Shown here in pieces: positions 1-7,887 of a DNA stretch of 64,000 bases. Made by a program: the position numbers and the translations under genes. Position 1 is the first letter of the stretch. Every line of letters begins with the position of its first letter. Under the pieces are notes generated by a model. It saw nothing but the letters and a program-made list of their open reading frames with translations. It was not told the origin of the DNA and searched no databases. Source of the DNA: Vibrio lentus (GTDB lineage Bacteria; Pseudomonadota; Gammaproteobacteria; Enterobacterales; Vibrionaceae); the NCBI RefSeq assembly GCF_030409755.1, contig NZ_JAUFQE010000001.1:496001-560000 (forward strand). The letters run 5' to 3'.

Positions 1-2
1 TA

Positions 3-320
3 ACAGGCCCAACCAAGAAACAACAAGACATGAACCAGCGTTTTGGTTACACAGTTCAAGTTGTTGCTGTTGGCAGCCAGACTAAAGTCGATTCTTTCGT
101 GAAAATGCTACCAACGACTTCTCAACCAGTTTGGGAAAACTACAAAATGGTTAACGGCACTAAGTGGTTCACCGTCCTTTACGGTGATTACGCGACACGC
201 TTAGAAGCTAAAAAGGCTATTTCAACGCTGCCGACCACTTTCCAAAACTTGAAGCCGTTCGTTAAGAGCATTGATGACATCAAAAACTCTGAATACCCAA
301 CGCTTAACAAGTTGAACTAA
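3..320 (+). CDS. SPOR-domain protein, 5' end outside window
   Basis: The reading frame is open from the window edge, and codons upstream of the first Met (position 30) continue in frame, so this is the C-terminal part of a larger protein. The visible 100 or so residues have the SPOR pattern: a Y-T-V-Q-V-V-A-V strand, a middle W-F-T-V-L-Y-G-D-Y strand, then an R-L-E-A-K-K-A helix. SPOR domains bind denuded peptidoglycan glycans, usually in the periplasm. The next gene is ddl, also in peptidoglycan metabolism. The domain call is good; the full architecture cannot be seen. Confidence 0.75.
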   Translation, partial: TGPTKKQQDMNQRFGYTVQVVAVGSQTKVDSFVKMLPTTSQPVWENYKMVNGTKWFTVLYGDYATRLEAKKAISTLPTTFQNLKPFVKSIDDIKNSEYPTLNKLN

Positions 321-333
321 GTTTTAATTCATG

Positions 334-357
334 AAGAGGGAGCAAATGCTCCTTCTT
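334..357 (+). terminator. Terminator after the SPOR gene
   Basis: An inverted repeat (AAGAGGGAGCA, loop AA, TGCTCCTTCTT with one G-T mismatch) is followed by TTTTG. It lies 14 bp after the stop codon. Confidence 0.65.
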
Positions 358-499
358 TTGTTTCAAGACGAACAGTTTTGTTTAATAGTTAATCGCTCGT
401 TCTTTCGGACACAAATTTAACGTTCAAAACACTGTACCTATTTCGACTTTTGTTTATCATTGAAGTCAGTATTCCTAGTTTCAAGGACCGAATTTACCC

Positions 500-1495
500 A
501 TGAACACCACAAACATCCTTCTACTTTGCGGCGGTGGATCTTCAGAGCATGAAGTGTCTTTAGTTTCAGCCAATTACCTTTTTGAACAACTCAATAGCGT
601 TGCGGATTTTAACGTTGTCAGAGTTGAGATTAAAAACGAAGGCTGGTGTCTTGATTCAGGTGAATTGGTTTATCTCGATATCAACAATCAAGCTTTACGT
701 GGCGATGAACTCGATTCAAAAGTAGATTTCATTGTGCCTTGTATTCACGGGTTCCCAGGTGAAACGGGTGACATCCAGTCACTGTTTGAACTGGCGAAAA
801 TTCCGTATCTAGGTTGTGGTTCTGAAGCAAGTAACAACAGCTTCAACAAGATCACGTCGAAGCTTTGGTATGACGCACTGGGCATTCCAAACACGCCATA
901 CCTGTTCCTGTCAGACAACACAGAGCAAACTCACTCACAAGCAACTCAAGCCTTTGAAAATTGGGGTAAAGTATTTGTGAAGGCGGCTCGTCAAGGTTCA
1001 TCTGTTGGCTGTTATCAAGTAAACCAAGTAGAAGATCTAAGCGAAGCAATCAACAAAGCGTTTACCTTCTCAGATCAAGTACTTGTCGAGAAGTCAGTCG
1101 TTCCAAGAGAACTGGAAGTTGCTGCGTATGAACTTGACGGTAAGCTTTACATTAGCAAGCCGGGCGAGGTGATTGCACCGAATGGCGCATTCTATTCTTA
1201 TGAAGAGAAATACAGTGCAGACAGCCACTCAATTACTGAAGTGGAAGCAAGTAATCTAACTGATGAACAACGTGAATTGATTGCAGACAGCGCGCGCAAA
1301 GTTTTCTCTCAAATGAAGCTTCGTCATTTATCTCGTATCGACTTCTTCTTAACACAAGATAATGAGATCTACCTGAACGAAGTGAATACGTTCCCGGGTA
1401 TGACGCCGATTTCCATGTTCCCTAAAATGGTTGAACATGATGGGCCTAAATTTAGTCAGTTCTTAGAGAACTGCGTTAGAACGAGCCTTGCTTAG
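500..1495 (+). CDS. ddl: D-alanine--D-alanine ligase
   Basis: This cytoplasmic ATP-grasp enzyme joins two D-Ala residues for the peptidoglycan stem peptide. The 331-residue length is normal for the family. Visible motifs are the N-terminal GGGSSEHEVSL segment (the HEVS motif that contacts D-Ala1), the ATP-grasp KAARQGSSVG loop near residue 160, and the C-terminal EVNTFPGMTP motif that supplies the metal-binding Glu/Asn. The upstream SD is weak (AAGGA about 13 bases before ATG). A terminator follows. In V. cholerae I recall a ddl gene at the equivalent chromosome 2 position. It could be a paralog of a ddlB in the dcw cluster. Confidence 0.93.
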   Translation: MNTTNILLLCGGGSSEHEVSLVSANYLFEQLNSVADFNVVRVEIKNEGWCLDSGELVYLDINNQALRGDELDSKVDFIVPCIHGFPGETGDIQSLFELAKIPYLGCGSEASNNSFNKITSKLWYDALGIPNTPYLFLSDNTEQTHSQATQAFENWGKVFVKAARQGSSVGCYQVNQVEDLSEAINKAFTFSDQVLVEKSVVPRELEVAAYELDGKLYISKPGEVIAPNGAFYSYEEKYSADSHSITEVEASNLTDEQRELIADSARKVFSQMKLRHLSRIDFFLTQDNEIYLNEVNTFPGMTPISMFPKMVEHDGPKFSQFLENCVRTSLA

Positions 1496-1550
1496 TTCAT
1501 CTATTCACTCGCTGTTAGAGCTGAACCCAACAACGAGACGCTGATAAACT

Positions 1551-1578
1551 AATGCCTTGCGCTTTTTGCCAAGGCATT
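1551..1578 (+). terminator. Terminator after ddl
   Basis: A perfect 9-bp stem (AATGCCTTG / CAAGGCATT) is followed by ATTGTTTTTT, a typical intrinsic terminator. It may also serve the convergent recombinase gene. Confidence 0.8.
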
Positions 1579-1644
1579 ATTGTTTTTTACCTAGCCGTTT
1601 TTAAACGTCTATTTTCTAAAAACAGGTATTTAAAAAACTTGTAG

Positions 1645-2661
1645 TTACTGCCAGGGAAGAATCGCTTTAAACTTCATTTTTTCACGCTCTGCATTATCAA
1701 AATTGCCAACATATTGAGCTGGCATAGCAGGGCTGAGCCAACGACCAAAATCCTGAATCTCTCTCACCTTAAGACCTTGTTTCGACAACTCTTGTGCTGC
1801 GCCAACACGAATCGAGTTCCCTGAGAAATGATGACTTTCTGCTAGCTGTAGTAAGTCGCTCGCTCTACGCAAGATCCGATAGATGGAAGAATCATCCAAA
1901 GTTTGAAGCCCGATGTTTTCATGCTTATCTATCGCGCGAAACACCGGTAAATCATCTTGTGTTCCAGTAAATGCAAGCCAACGCTCGAGTGCAAGACTCG
2001 CGACTTGTGAAAGCTGATACACAGAATCTTTAATCGTTATTTGATAATCACTGTCGGTACTCCCAACATCACTGGTAGATAACAACTTAAGTTCTGAACG
2101 CTTTAAAGCACACTCGAACATCACATTATAAATAGCGATATCACGAATCTCTCTTAAGTTAGCTTTGTCATGCGAAAGCAACGTGTTCAATTCAGTCAGG
2201 TGTGCCGACGTCATGGCGTTGGTTTGCTTAGCATCACCGGCCATTTGAGCTTGTAAGTGGAGTAGGGTAAAGCGAACTTGCCGATGCTTTATAGGGTTAG
2301 CGAAGCCGAGCACAGTGTGCAACAAACTAAGCGTTGCAGTGTAACGTTTTAACGACGCGTATTTTCTGTCGTTGGATTCGGTCTCTAAGAAACGACGAAT
2401 TGCCGTCACAGAGGCTGGAAGAGTGTTAATGCGTTTCTTTGCACAGAACGCGTGGTAGCGATTCCAATCACTGTAGATGCCCAACAGTGAATTGCGAGAA
2501 TATTGGTATCCTGTTAACTCATCTATAATTTCAATTGACGCATTGCTGTTCAATTTTTCAACAAATGAATTAATTATCACAGAGTCAGATAAAATAGGGA
2601 CTTTTTTTCTCAAATTACCGTACCTTAACAGGTGTTTTTGCCATATTATGCTTGATATCAT
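1645..2661 (-). CDS. Tyrosine recombinase/integrase-like protein, atypical catalytic box
   Basis: The 338-residue protein has a SAM-like N-terminal core-binding region (about 20-140) and a C-terminal catalytic region. Box I looks like CALKRSELKLL (catalytic Arg). Box II reads SGNSIRVGAAQ, where the usual His of the HxxR motif is Asn. Further on, GRWLSPAMPAQYVG supplies a Trp in the His/Trp position and the likely nucleophile Tyr. The protein is convergent with ddl and divergent from the DUF3319 gene. No att sites or cargo are obvious next to it, so it may be a domesticated recombinase rather than an active phage integrase. Family call is firm; activity is uncertain because of the H-to-N change. 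Confidence 0.8.
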   Translation of the reverse strand: MISSIIWQKHLLRYGNLRKKVPILSDSVIINSFVEKLNSNASIEIIDELTGYQYSRNSLLGIYSDWNRYHAFCAKKRINTLPASVTAIRRFLETESNDRKYASLKRYTATLSLLHTVLGFANPIKHRQVRFTLLHLQAQMAGDAKQTNAMTSAHLTELNTLLSHDKANLREIRDIAIYNVMFECALKRSELKLLSTSDVGSTDSDYQITIKDSVYQLSQVASLALERWLAFTGTQDDLPVFRAIDKHENIGLQTLDDSSIYRILRRASDLLQLAESHHFSGNSIRVGAAQELSKQGLKVREIQDFGRWLSPAMPAQYVGNFDNAEREKMKFKAILPWQ

Positions 2662-2713
2662 TAAAAGTATACTTATGATTAATGCAGTGAAAACAAAAAG
2701 ATGATCAATAGAT

Positions 2714-3082
2714 ATGGCTAATTCAATTTATCGAAGCGTCCATCTGCAATCGACGGATGCGACCAACACGGTTTGGCGTGCGAAGTTAAAAAATAATGTT
2801 ATTCAGGGCAATTTAGCTGCCGTTAAGAAGAGTATTGATTGGTGGATTGAAACCGCATCGATTATTGATCCTAAAGAATTCACTGCCTTAAATAAGTCGA
2901 GAGGAACTGGTGGCTCGACTGAAAACTTCAACGGCTACCAAATCAAGAATGACACCGGTGAGCCTAATGCGTGGTATTGCATGTTTAACGGTCGCCTAAT
3001 TAAAGGCGGCAAAATTGCAATCCAACGTCATATAGAAGCTTACTTACTCGCAAAACAAAAAGCAGAGCAACAAAAGAAGTAA
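2714..3082 (+). CDS. DUF3319-like small basic protein
   Basis: A 122-residue Lys-rich soluble protein without signal peptide or membrane segment. The pattern (NSIYRSVHLQ start, W-R-A-K-L-K-N-N, Y-Q-I-K-N-D-T-G, ending in a charged helix with many K/Q) matches my memory of the Vibrio DUF3319 family. It ends 3 bp before yciH, so the two are almost certainly one operon. Its pairing with a translation factor and its basic charge suggest an RNA- or ribosome-related role, but that is inference only. Confidence 0.7.
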   Translation: MANSIYRSVHLQSTDATNTVWRAKLKNNVIQGNLAAVKKSIDWWIETASIIDPKEFTALNKSRGTGGSTENFNGYQIKNDTGEPNAWYCMFNGRLIKGGKIAIQRHIEAYLLAKQKAEQQKK

Positions 3083-3085
3083 ATT

Positions 3086-3397
3086 ATGAGCCTAGTATAT
3101 TCAACAGAAACAGGTCGTATCACACCTGAAGAAGAGAAAGTCCAACGTCCTAAAGGCGATGGTATTGTTCGAATCCAAAAAGAAACCAAAGGCCGTAAAG
3201 GCAAAGGCGTTTCTGTCGTAACTGGCTTAGACCTAGATGACGCTCCATTAAAACTAATGGCGGCAGAACTTAAAAAAGTGTGCGGCTGTGGCGGCTCAGT
3301 AAAAGATGGCAACATCGAGATTCAAGGCGACGCGCGTGACAAGATCAAAGCGCACCTTGAAAAGAAAGGCTACAAAGTTAAATTCTCTGGCGGTTAA
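3086..3397 (+). CDS. yciH: YciH, SUI1/eIF1-family translation factor
   Basis: A 103-residue SUI1-family protein. The second half carries the family core: GKGVSVVTGL, then a KKVCGCGGSVKDG segment with the conserved GxGG turn, then IEIQGD and the final GYKVKFSGG. Bacterial YciH can act with initiation factors to discriminate start sites and has been linked to inhibition of translation initiation under stress. It is cotranscribed with the DUF3319 gene and followed by a terminator at 3518-3549. Confidence 0.93.
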   Translation: MSLVYSTETGRITPEEEKVQRPKGDGIVRIQKETKGRKGKGVSVVTGLDLDDAPLKLMAAELKKVCGCGGSVKDGNIEIQGDARDKIKAHLEKKGYKVKFSGG

Positions 3398-3517
3398 TCT
3401 CTAACTAATACCAGGGTTAAAATCGAAGATTATTATCACTGGATATTAGGTATTTTATGGTAAATAGCCAATATGGTTAAATACACAGTATAAATCAGAG
3501 AATATCGACACCGAATA

Positions 3518-3549
3518 AAGGCAGGGCATCACACAAAGATACCTGCCTT
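3518..3549 (+). terminator. Probable terminator after yciH
   Basis: AAGGCAGG pairs with CCTGCCTT across a 16-base loop. The T tract is weak, so this is a moderate-confidence call. Confidence 0.45.
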
Positions 3550-3609
3550 ATAAACACCAAAACCAATTTAACATAACGTACATAATACGCAGTGGGATTG
3601 TTAGAGCAA

Positions 3610-3760
3610 TTTAGTAATGTCCGGTTTGAGCCATTTTAAAATGTCCTCCTAAGCTTACCTATATTGGTCTGCTTAGGAGTTATCCGGATGCTTATTACTA
3701 TGAGTGAAAAAGATATTCAGCGATTCGTTTACACAAAGTCGATTAACGAGAACATTTGTT
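3610..3760 (+). pseudogene. Remnant of the 5' end of an IS (ISNCY-type transposase start)
   Basis: A short stretch begins with an IR-like TGTCCGGTTTGAGCC sequence and then encodes MLITMSEKDIQR (from 3688), which resembles the start of ISNCY-family (IS1202-group) transposases. After about 15 codons the similarity disappears and the frame soon closes. I read this as a decayed IS end marking the left edge of the accessory island. The identification rests on memory of a short motif, so confidence is low. 3760-4020 contains nothing I can recognise. Confidence 0.3.
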
Positions 3761-4020
3761 CCGTCCGTCTGTCTGACTTACATCTTCTTGTACTAATGAT
3801 TCACCGCGCTGTGTGTAAACCTTGTGGGCATTGGCTGTCGTTTCTTTTTCAGATTTCACACACGCCACCGTGTTTCTTGTTGGCTACGCGTTGAATTCTA
3901 TTTTGTGTTATCCACTAAACCAGTTAAGTTTTCTCGCACGAGCTCGTCTGTAAGTTTTTATGCTGAGTTTTTAAACCCAACTTACAGCTCGCTCTAAGTT
4001 TTGGATTACTACGTGTGTTC

Positions 4021-4361
4021 CTCAGATCTACGTAATGTCACGAACAGCCATGTTCACATGGGTTAAGTCACTTTACTGAACTCACAAACATCCACGCTCG
4101 CGGTTACTTGGCCTTAGATCATCGTTGGAATGGATTTAGATACACTTTGACCGTGCTACCTTGGTCACGCCAGAATTACGCTAGTTTAATCCGAAAGAAT
4201 TGCTCAGTTTTGCGTATTGGTGCGACGAACATCGTCAGCTCGTCGAACGCCACGGTCGAATTGATTCCCCAAAGTTTTACCCACCTAAAGAGCATCCGTT
4301 ACCATTTCGTGGCGGTCGTCGTATGCCGGCGAAGCCTTGGGTGCCCATCAAATTCAAGTAA
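4021..4361 (+). pseudogene. Frameshifted gene remnant of unknown family
   Basis: One frame (from about 4081) reads HARGYLALDHRWNGF and continues to about 4190. The adjacent frame then takes over with a protein-like segment (FNPKELLSFAYWCDEHRQLV, then HGRIDSPKFYPPKEHPLPF), ending in RRMPAKPWVPIKFK and a TAA at 4359-4361. A frameshift near 4182-4200 would join them, and an in-frame stop lies upstream at about 4033. Composition looks coding rather than random, but I do not recognise the family. It is probably the 3' end of a mobile-element gene. Confidence 0.35.
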
Positions 4362-4384
4362 CACTTCACGCAAACCTTAGGGAA

Positions 4385-4535
4385 TTACCATCCGCATAAT
4401 AAGAACCTAAAATGCCAAATCACGGTAATGAACTCCTATTGTAAGGTACCGAGAAAAAGGTATGACTCTCCTATCCCACTTTTATACGCTGGCATTATTG
4501 TGATTCACTCTTAAATAGTTTGTATGGATAATAAG
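4385..4535 (-). repeat. Degenerate integron attC-like sequence
   Basis: Read on the minus strand, this stretch resembles the better attC at 7888-8003. An ATACAAAC...TTTAAGAGTGA segment matches its R''/L'' end, and a TGGCATTT...TTATTATGCG segment matches its middle. The order and spacing are disturbed, so this may be one or two decayed attC sites. It lies just outside the IS110 element, as expected if that element also entered cassette DNA. Confidence 0.3.
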
Positions 4536-4545
4536 CACTCCAATC

Positions 4546-4710
4546 GGGTAATGTGAGACCCAGGCTTTAGCTGCAACTAAAGCTTTCTATGTAGCAGTTC
4601 GTTTAAATGCTGGCTCCTCTATCGAGAGACCGATAACAAACATGAACGCTACATAGGACTTCAAGCATAAACCTCGAATAGTCGACTGGGTCTCGAACCC
4701 GCATTACGCA
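4546..4710 (+). ncRNA. Candidate bridge RNA of the IS110 element
   Basis: The leader before the transposase folds into nested stems. An outer stem pairs GTAATG (4548-4553) with CATTAC (4702-4707) and GAGACCCAG (4555-4563) with CTGGGTCTC (4686-4694). A first hairpin is GCTTTAG (4564-4570) with CTAAAGC (4577-4583), loop CTGCAA. A second arm pairs CTATGTAGC (4587-4595) with GCTACATAG (4648-4656), continued by GTTC/GAAC after one bulged A and GTTT/AAAC, leaving an open internal loop of about 33 bases. Length, position and the hairpin-plus-internal-loop shape fit the bridge RNAs described for IS110-group recombinases such as IS621. The structure is visible; RNA expression and function are inferred. 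Confidence 0.6.
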
Positions 4711-4728
4711 AGCATGAGTTAGCTTATT

Positions 4729-5685
4729 ATGAATACCAAAATCAATCAAAGCATCAACGTTGGAGTTGATACTGGCAAAACACAATTAGACATCCACATC
4801 AGGCCACTAGATCTATTTTTCTCAGTAGAGAACAATGATAAAGGCATCAAAAAAGCACTCAAAACGATTAAAAGTCACAGTCCTGAACGAATCGTTATTG
4901 AAGCTACAGGCCGATTAGAAATGCCTTTTGTTCTTGCATGTGCAGAGGCTCAATTACCAATTGTCAGAGCAAACCCTGTCCACATAAAACGATTCGCTGG
5001 TGCTATTGGCCGCAGAGCCAAAAATGATCGTTTAGATGCAGAGTTGATCGCTCACTATGGAGAAGCAATCAAACCAGCTCTTACTGTCATAAAGCCAAGA
5101 AACATACGCCTAATGAGTGACTTAGTCATTCGCCGAAACCAGTTGTTATCCATGCAAACAATGGAAAAGAACCGAATCCAGATACTTCCCGCCTCTCTCC
5201 ATCCGACTATCAAACCAATGCTAACCACGATAAAAAATCAAATCACCAAGTTAGAAGAAAAGCTCGTTAAACTCATTGAAGATAGTCCTGAATACCAGGC
5301 TAAAAACACAATATTGCAAAGCGTCCCAGGAATAGGAAACATTGCCGCCGCATCAATAATTAGCAACGTACCTGAACTTGGTTACATCACGAATAAACAA
5401 GCGGCATCACTGATTGGTGTCGCTCCAATAACACGCGAAAGTGGGCGCTACAAAGGTAAGCGCGTGATCCAAGGAGGTCGAGCGCAAGTACGCACTGTGT
5501 TATATATGGCAATGATGTCAGCCATGCAATGTAATCCTGTTTTTAAAGCGACATATCAGCGACTTTTAGGCGCTGGTAAACCAAAGAAAGTCGCTATTAT
5601 TGCATGCGTGCGCAAGATGGTTGTGATCTTAAATTCAATGCTCAGAGATGGTGTTCTATGGGATGAAAACAGCGCCAAAAATTAA
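4729..5685 (+). CDS. IS110-family transposase (IS110 group)
   Basis: A 318-residue RNA-guided DEDD recombinase type. The N-terminal RuvC-like domain shows GVDTGK (first Asp), VIEATG (Glu) and KNDRLDAELIA (Asp pair). A helical linker follows, then the C-terminal Tnp domain with QSVPGIGNIAAASII and the GVAPITRESGRYKGKR...GGRAQVR segment. Length and motifs are complete, so the element may be active. ATG follows the structured leader by about 20 bases, so the leader RNA and the mRNA may share or compete for transcription. It is transcribed opposite to the adjacent cassette gene. Confidence 0.92.
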   Translation: MNTKINQSINVGVDTGKTQLDIHIRPLDLFFSVENNDKGIKKALKTIKSHSPERIVIEATGRLEMPFVLACAEAQLPIVRANPVHIKRFAGAIGRRAKNDRLDAELIAHYGEAIKPALTVIKPRNIRLMSDLVIRRNQLLSMQTMEKNRIQILPASLHPTIKPMLTTIKNQITKLEEKLVKLIEDSPEYQAKNTILQSVPGIGNIAAASIISNVPELGYITNKQAASLIGVAPITRESGRYKGKRVIQGGRAQVRTVLYMAMMSAMQCNPVFKATYQRLLGAGKPKKVAIIACVRKMVVILNSMLRDGVLWDENSAKN

Positions 5686-5707
5686 CTATTGACGCCATAG
5701 TCGTTTG

Positions 5708-6460
5708 TTATGTTTCCGGGTTTTGAAGTAAGCCTGTTAACGCTGCGCAAGAAAAATATACGTCCAGTACACTGATATCGAATCTGGATGCAATAGGCTG
5801 CTGCTTTCTTAGAAAGGCTGCCGTTTTCAATGAAAATCGTGACTCACCCAATAGAGTTTGATGACTGACTTCACTAATGATTTTTTCGGCCATGCCCGGT
5901 TGCTGTAAATCTAATCTTAACTCACCAATTAACTCGTTGAATTCATGTGCCGCAAACCTAATAGCTAAACCCTGCGCAGAATAGAATAAATCTGAGTGAG
6001 CAAAAGCCGTTTTTATCTTTTCTACGGACTTCTTCAAACCTGGAAGCCAGTCGTCATTTGAGTTTCCGTAAGCTATTGCATATATCGCATGAGCTAGAGA
6101 ATATAGATCATTTTGTTCATTGGCGTAGATTACAGCTAGCTCTTTATGCGATATTGCTGCGTTAAGTTCTGCGGATTTTTGATAGCAATGTTTGGCAGCA
6201 TCAACGTTGCCATTCAAAGCATGAACTACGCCCATATTGTGAAAACCCATAGCCACACCCGCACAAGAAGCTTTTTCAAAATATGCCATAGCCTTACCTA
6301 AATCCTGATTAGAATAATATAAACCTAACTCAACGGTCGCCTTGGCATAGCCTTTATCAGAAGATTTTTCTAAATAAGATAGGTACTTAGACTCGTTATT
6401 AGCTTTATAAGCTAGAGCTTTTTCATATAGCTCACTAGCACTTTTAAACAGATCAAACAT
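5708..6460 (-). CDS. Sel1/TPR-like repeat protein, integron cassette gene
   Basis: The soluble protein of about 250 residues contains several Sel1/TPR-like helical repeats in its first half (patterns such as A-x-x-x-L-G-x-x-Y and A-M-A-Y-F-E-K-A). Such solenoids mediate protein contacts; no enzymatic domain is visible. The ATG at 6460, after a GCGAG-like SD, is preferred over an upstream TTG at 6478. The stop codon lies inside ATAACAAACG, the first arm of an attC site, which is typical of integron cassettes. The rest of that attC is missing or displaced by the IS110 element. Confidence 0.65.
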   Translation of the reverse strand: MFDLFKSASELYEKALAYKANNESKYLSYLEKSSDKGYAKATVELGLYYSNQDLGKAMAYFEKASCAGVAMGFHNMGVVHALNGNVDAAKHCYQKSAELNAAISHKELAVIYANEQNDLYSLAHAIYAIAYGNSNDDWLPGLKKSVEKIKTAFAHSDLFYSAQGLAIRFAAHEFNELIGELRLDLQQPGMAEKIISEVSHQTLLGESRFSLKTAAFLRKQQPIASRFDISVLDVYFSCAALTGLLQNPET

Positions 6461-6590
6461 TATAAACTCGCTCGCCAAATTTCACGCAGTATAGCATACT
6501 AAATAAAATAGAAAACACAACGAATGACATGGATTCCCCCTACCGAGAATCTGCCACACTTATGTGGTACTTAAATGCATCGGAGGCACC

Positions 6591-7616
6591 ATGTCTGATT
6601 ATTCTTATTTCTGCGGTATCGACCTAGCTAAAAACCACTTTAGTCTTCATGCCGTAGACCAAAATGGTAAGGTCATACTTCATAAGTCGGTAACTCGCTC
6701 TAAACTACTGACTACAATAGCAAATATGCCACTCATGCGTATAGGCGTTGAAGCGTGTGGTGGTGCACATTATTGGGCAAGAACACTCAATAAACTCGGT
6801 CACGACGCCCGTATTATGGCCGTTAAATACGTAGTTCCTTATCGAACTAAAGGGAAGAACGACCTTAATGATGCTGTTGCTATCTGCGAAGCTGTTCAGC
6901 GTCCATCTACTCGCTTTGTGCCCATAAAATCCCCCGATCAACAAGCCATCCTATCGGTACATAGAATGAGAGAGCATTGGGTTCGTGAACGCACCGCGCT
7001 TATGAATCGCATGCGTGCCCTACTCTCTGAATTCGGGTTGATCATTCCTGTTGGCCGCTCTTCGTTAATGAAACACGTTCCCTTAATGCTCGAAGATGCA
7101 GAAAATGAACTGCCACACCTCGCAAGAACAGTCATTGCCGATGCTTATCACCACCTTGGTGAATTGAATCAACGTATCGCCGATACAGAGCAAGTCTTTG
7201 ACTCTTTTGCTAAGGTCAGCGCTAATGTTCAACGAGTGATGAAAGTTCGAGGTATTGGGCCGCAAACCGCTACTGCTATACTTGCTTCGATAGGCAATGG
7301 TTCTCAATTTGATAAAAGCCGTGATTTCTCTGCTTGGCTAGGACTAGTACCAAAGCAATATTCCACAGGAGGAAAACCTCGGTTAGGTCGGATAACCAAA
7401 CACGGCGACAAATACTTACGAACACTATTAGTTCACGGCGCAAGGACCGTGATTGCCAACCTTGGCGACAAACAAGATAAGTTAAGTCAGTGGTGCAGAG
7501 GCGTTCTGGAACGAAGAGGAATGAACCGAGCAATAGTGGCACTTGCCGCGAAGAACGCACGAATTATATGGTCGCTTTTACACAATCAAACAGAATATGA
7601 AAACTATGCTGCTTAA
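6591..7616 (+). CDS. IS110-family transposase (IS1111 group)
   Basis: A 341-residue protein starting MSDYSYF after a good GGAGG ribosome site; the longer frame from 6564 is not needed. The RuvC-like part shows CGIDLAKNHF, GVEACGGAHYWAR and KGKNDLNDAVAICEA. The C-terminal domain shows VRGIGPQTATAILA and the SAWLGLVPKQYSTGGKPRLG block with the putative catalytic region. All core motifs are present and there is no frameshift, so the enzyme is likely functional. It differs from the transposase at 4729 in subgroup and in having its non-coding RNA region downstream. Confidence 0.92.
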   Translation: MSDYSYFCGIDLAKNHFSLHAVDQNGKVILHKSVTRSKLLTTIANMPLMRIGVEACGGAHYWARTLNKLGHDARIMAVKYVVPYRTKGKNDLNDAVAICEAVQRPSTRFVPIKSPDQQAILSVHRMREHWVRERTALMNRMRALLSEFGLIIPVGRSSLMKHVPLMLEDAENELPHLARTVIADAYHHLGELNQRIADTEQVFDSFAKVSANVQRVMKVRGIGPQTATAILASIGNGSQFDKSRDFSAWLGLVPKQYSTGGKPRLGRITKHGDKYLRTLLVHGARTVIANLGDKQDKLSQWCRGVLERRGMNRAIVALAAKNARIIWSLLHNQTEYENYAA

Positions 7617-7639
7617 GTAAAACCTTAAGCAGCATAAAG

Positions 7640-7860
7640 AGTTAAACCCACCGGGTCATTGCAGACGCTAATGATGGAGATAGGTTAAGACCACTTGCGG
7701 AGAGCCTGTTAATGCGGCGGACACACTAGATGTCATCTAACGAATAAGGCACCGCAGTCGCGCAAGTCATCAGGGCCACGACGTATGCGAATCGTCGATA
7801 AGTAGGCCGAATGTAGAGCGGCAGACCAAAACCCATCAACATAAGTTTAGCGGGTGTTTG
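7640..7860 (+). ncRNA. Candidate seekRNA/bridge RNA region of the IS1111 element
   Basis: The 3' region between the transposase stop and the right inverted repeat is rich in pairing. ACTTGCG (about 7692-7698) pairs with CGCAAGT (about 7763-7769), enclosing TAGATG-T-CATCTA (about 7729-7741) and a TGCGG/CCGCA pair. IS1111-group elements are known to encode their guide RNA downstream of the transposase near the right end. Exact RNA ends cannot be set by eye. Confidence 0.5.
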
Positions 7861-7887
7861 ACAACCTGGGGGGAATCCATGTAGCCT

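Larger units (their letters stand above)
4540..5700 (+). mobile_element. IS110-family element (IS110 group), approximate bounds
   Basis: The element contains one transposase gene (4729-5685), a long structured non-coding leader upstream and a very short 3' flank, which is the arrangement of the IS110 group. IS110 elements lack clear terminal inverted repeats and target duplications, so the ends are estimates. The right end lies only a few bases from the attC-like start of the neighbouring cassette (ATAACAAACG read on the minus strand, about 5700-5711), so the element probably inserted in or beside that recombination site. Confidence 0.7.
6527..7886 (+). mobile_element. IS1111-group IS110-family element inserted in an attC site
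   Basis: The element has subterminal inverted repeats: ACATGGATTCCCC at about 6528-6540 and its complement GGGGAATCCATGT at about 7869-7881. It carries a complete transposase and a long 3' non-coding region of about 250 bases, which is the IS1111-group layout. On the right it abuts an attC truncated just before its R' arm. On the left the sequence CGTTGTG (minus strand) could be the separated R' arm. Insertion in attC is the hallmark of the described IS1111-attC group. Exact ends are estimated. Confidence 0.8.

Noticed and set aside
3664..3894. A 76-codon ORF after the IS-like end
   Set aside because: Only the first dozen codons after Met-9 resemble a transposase start; the rest has no coding character, so it is listed only as an IS remnant.
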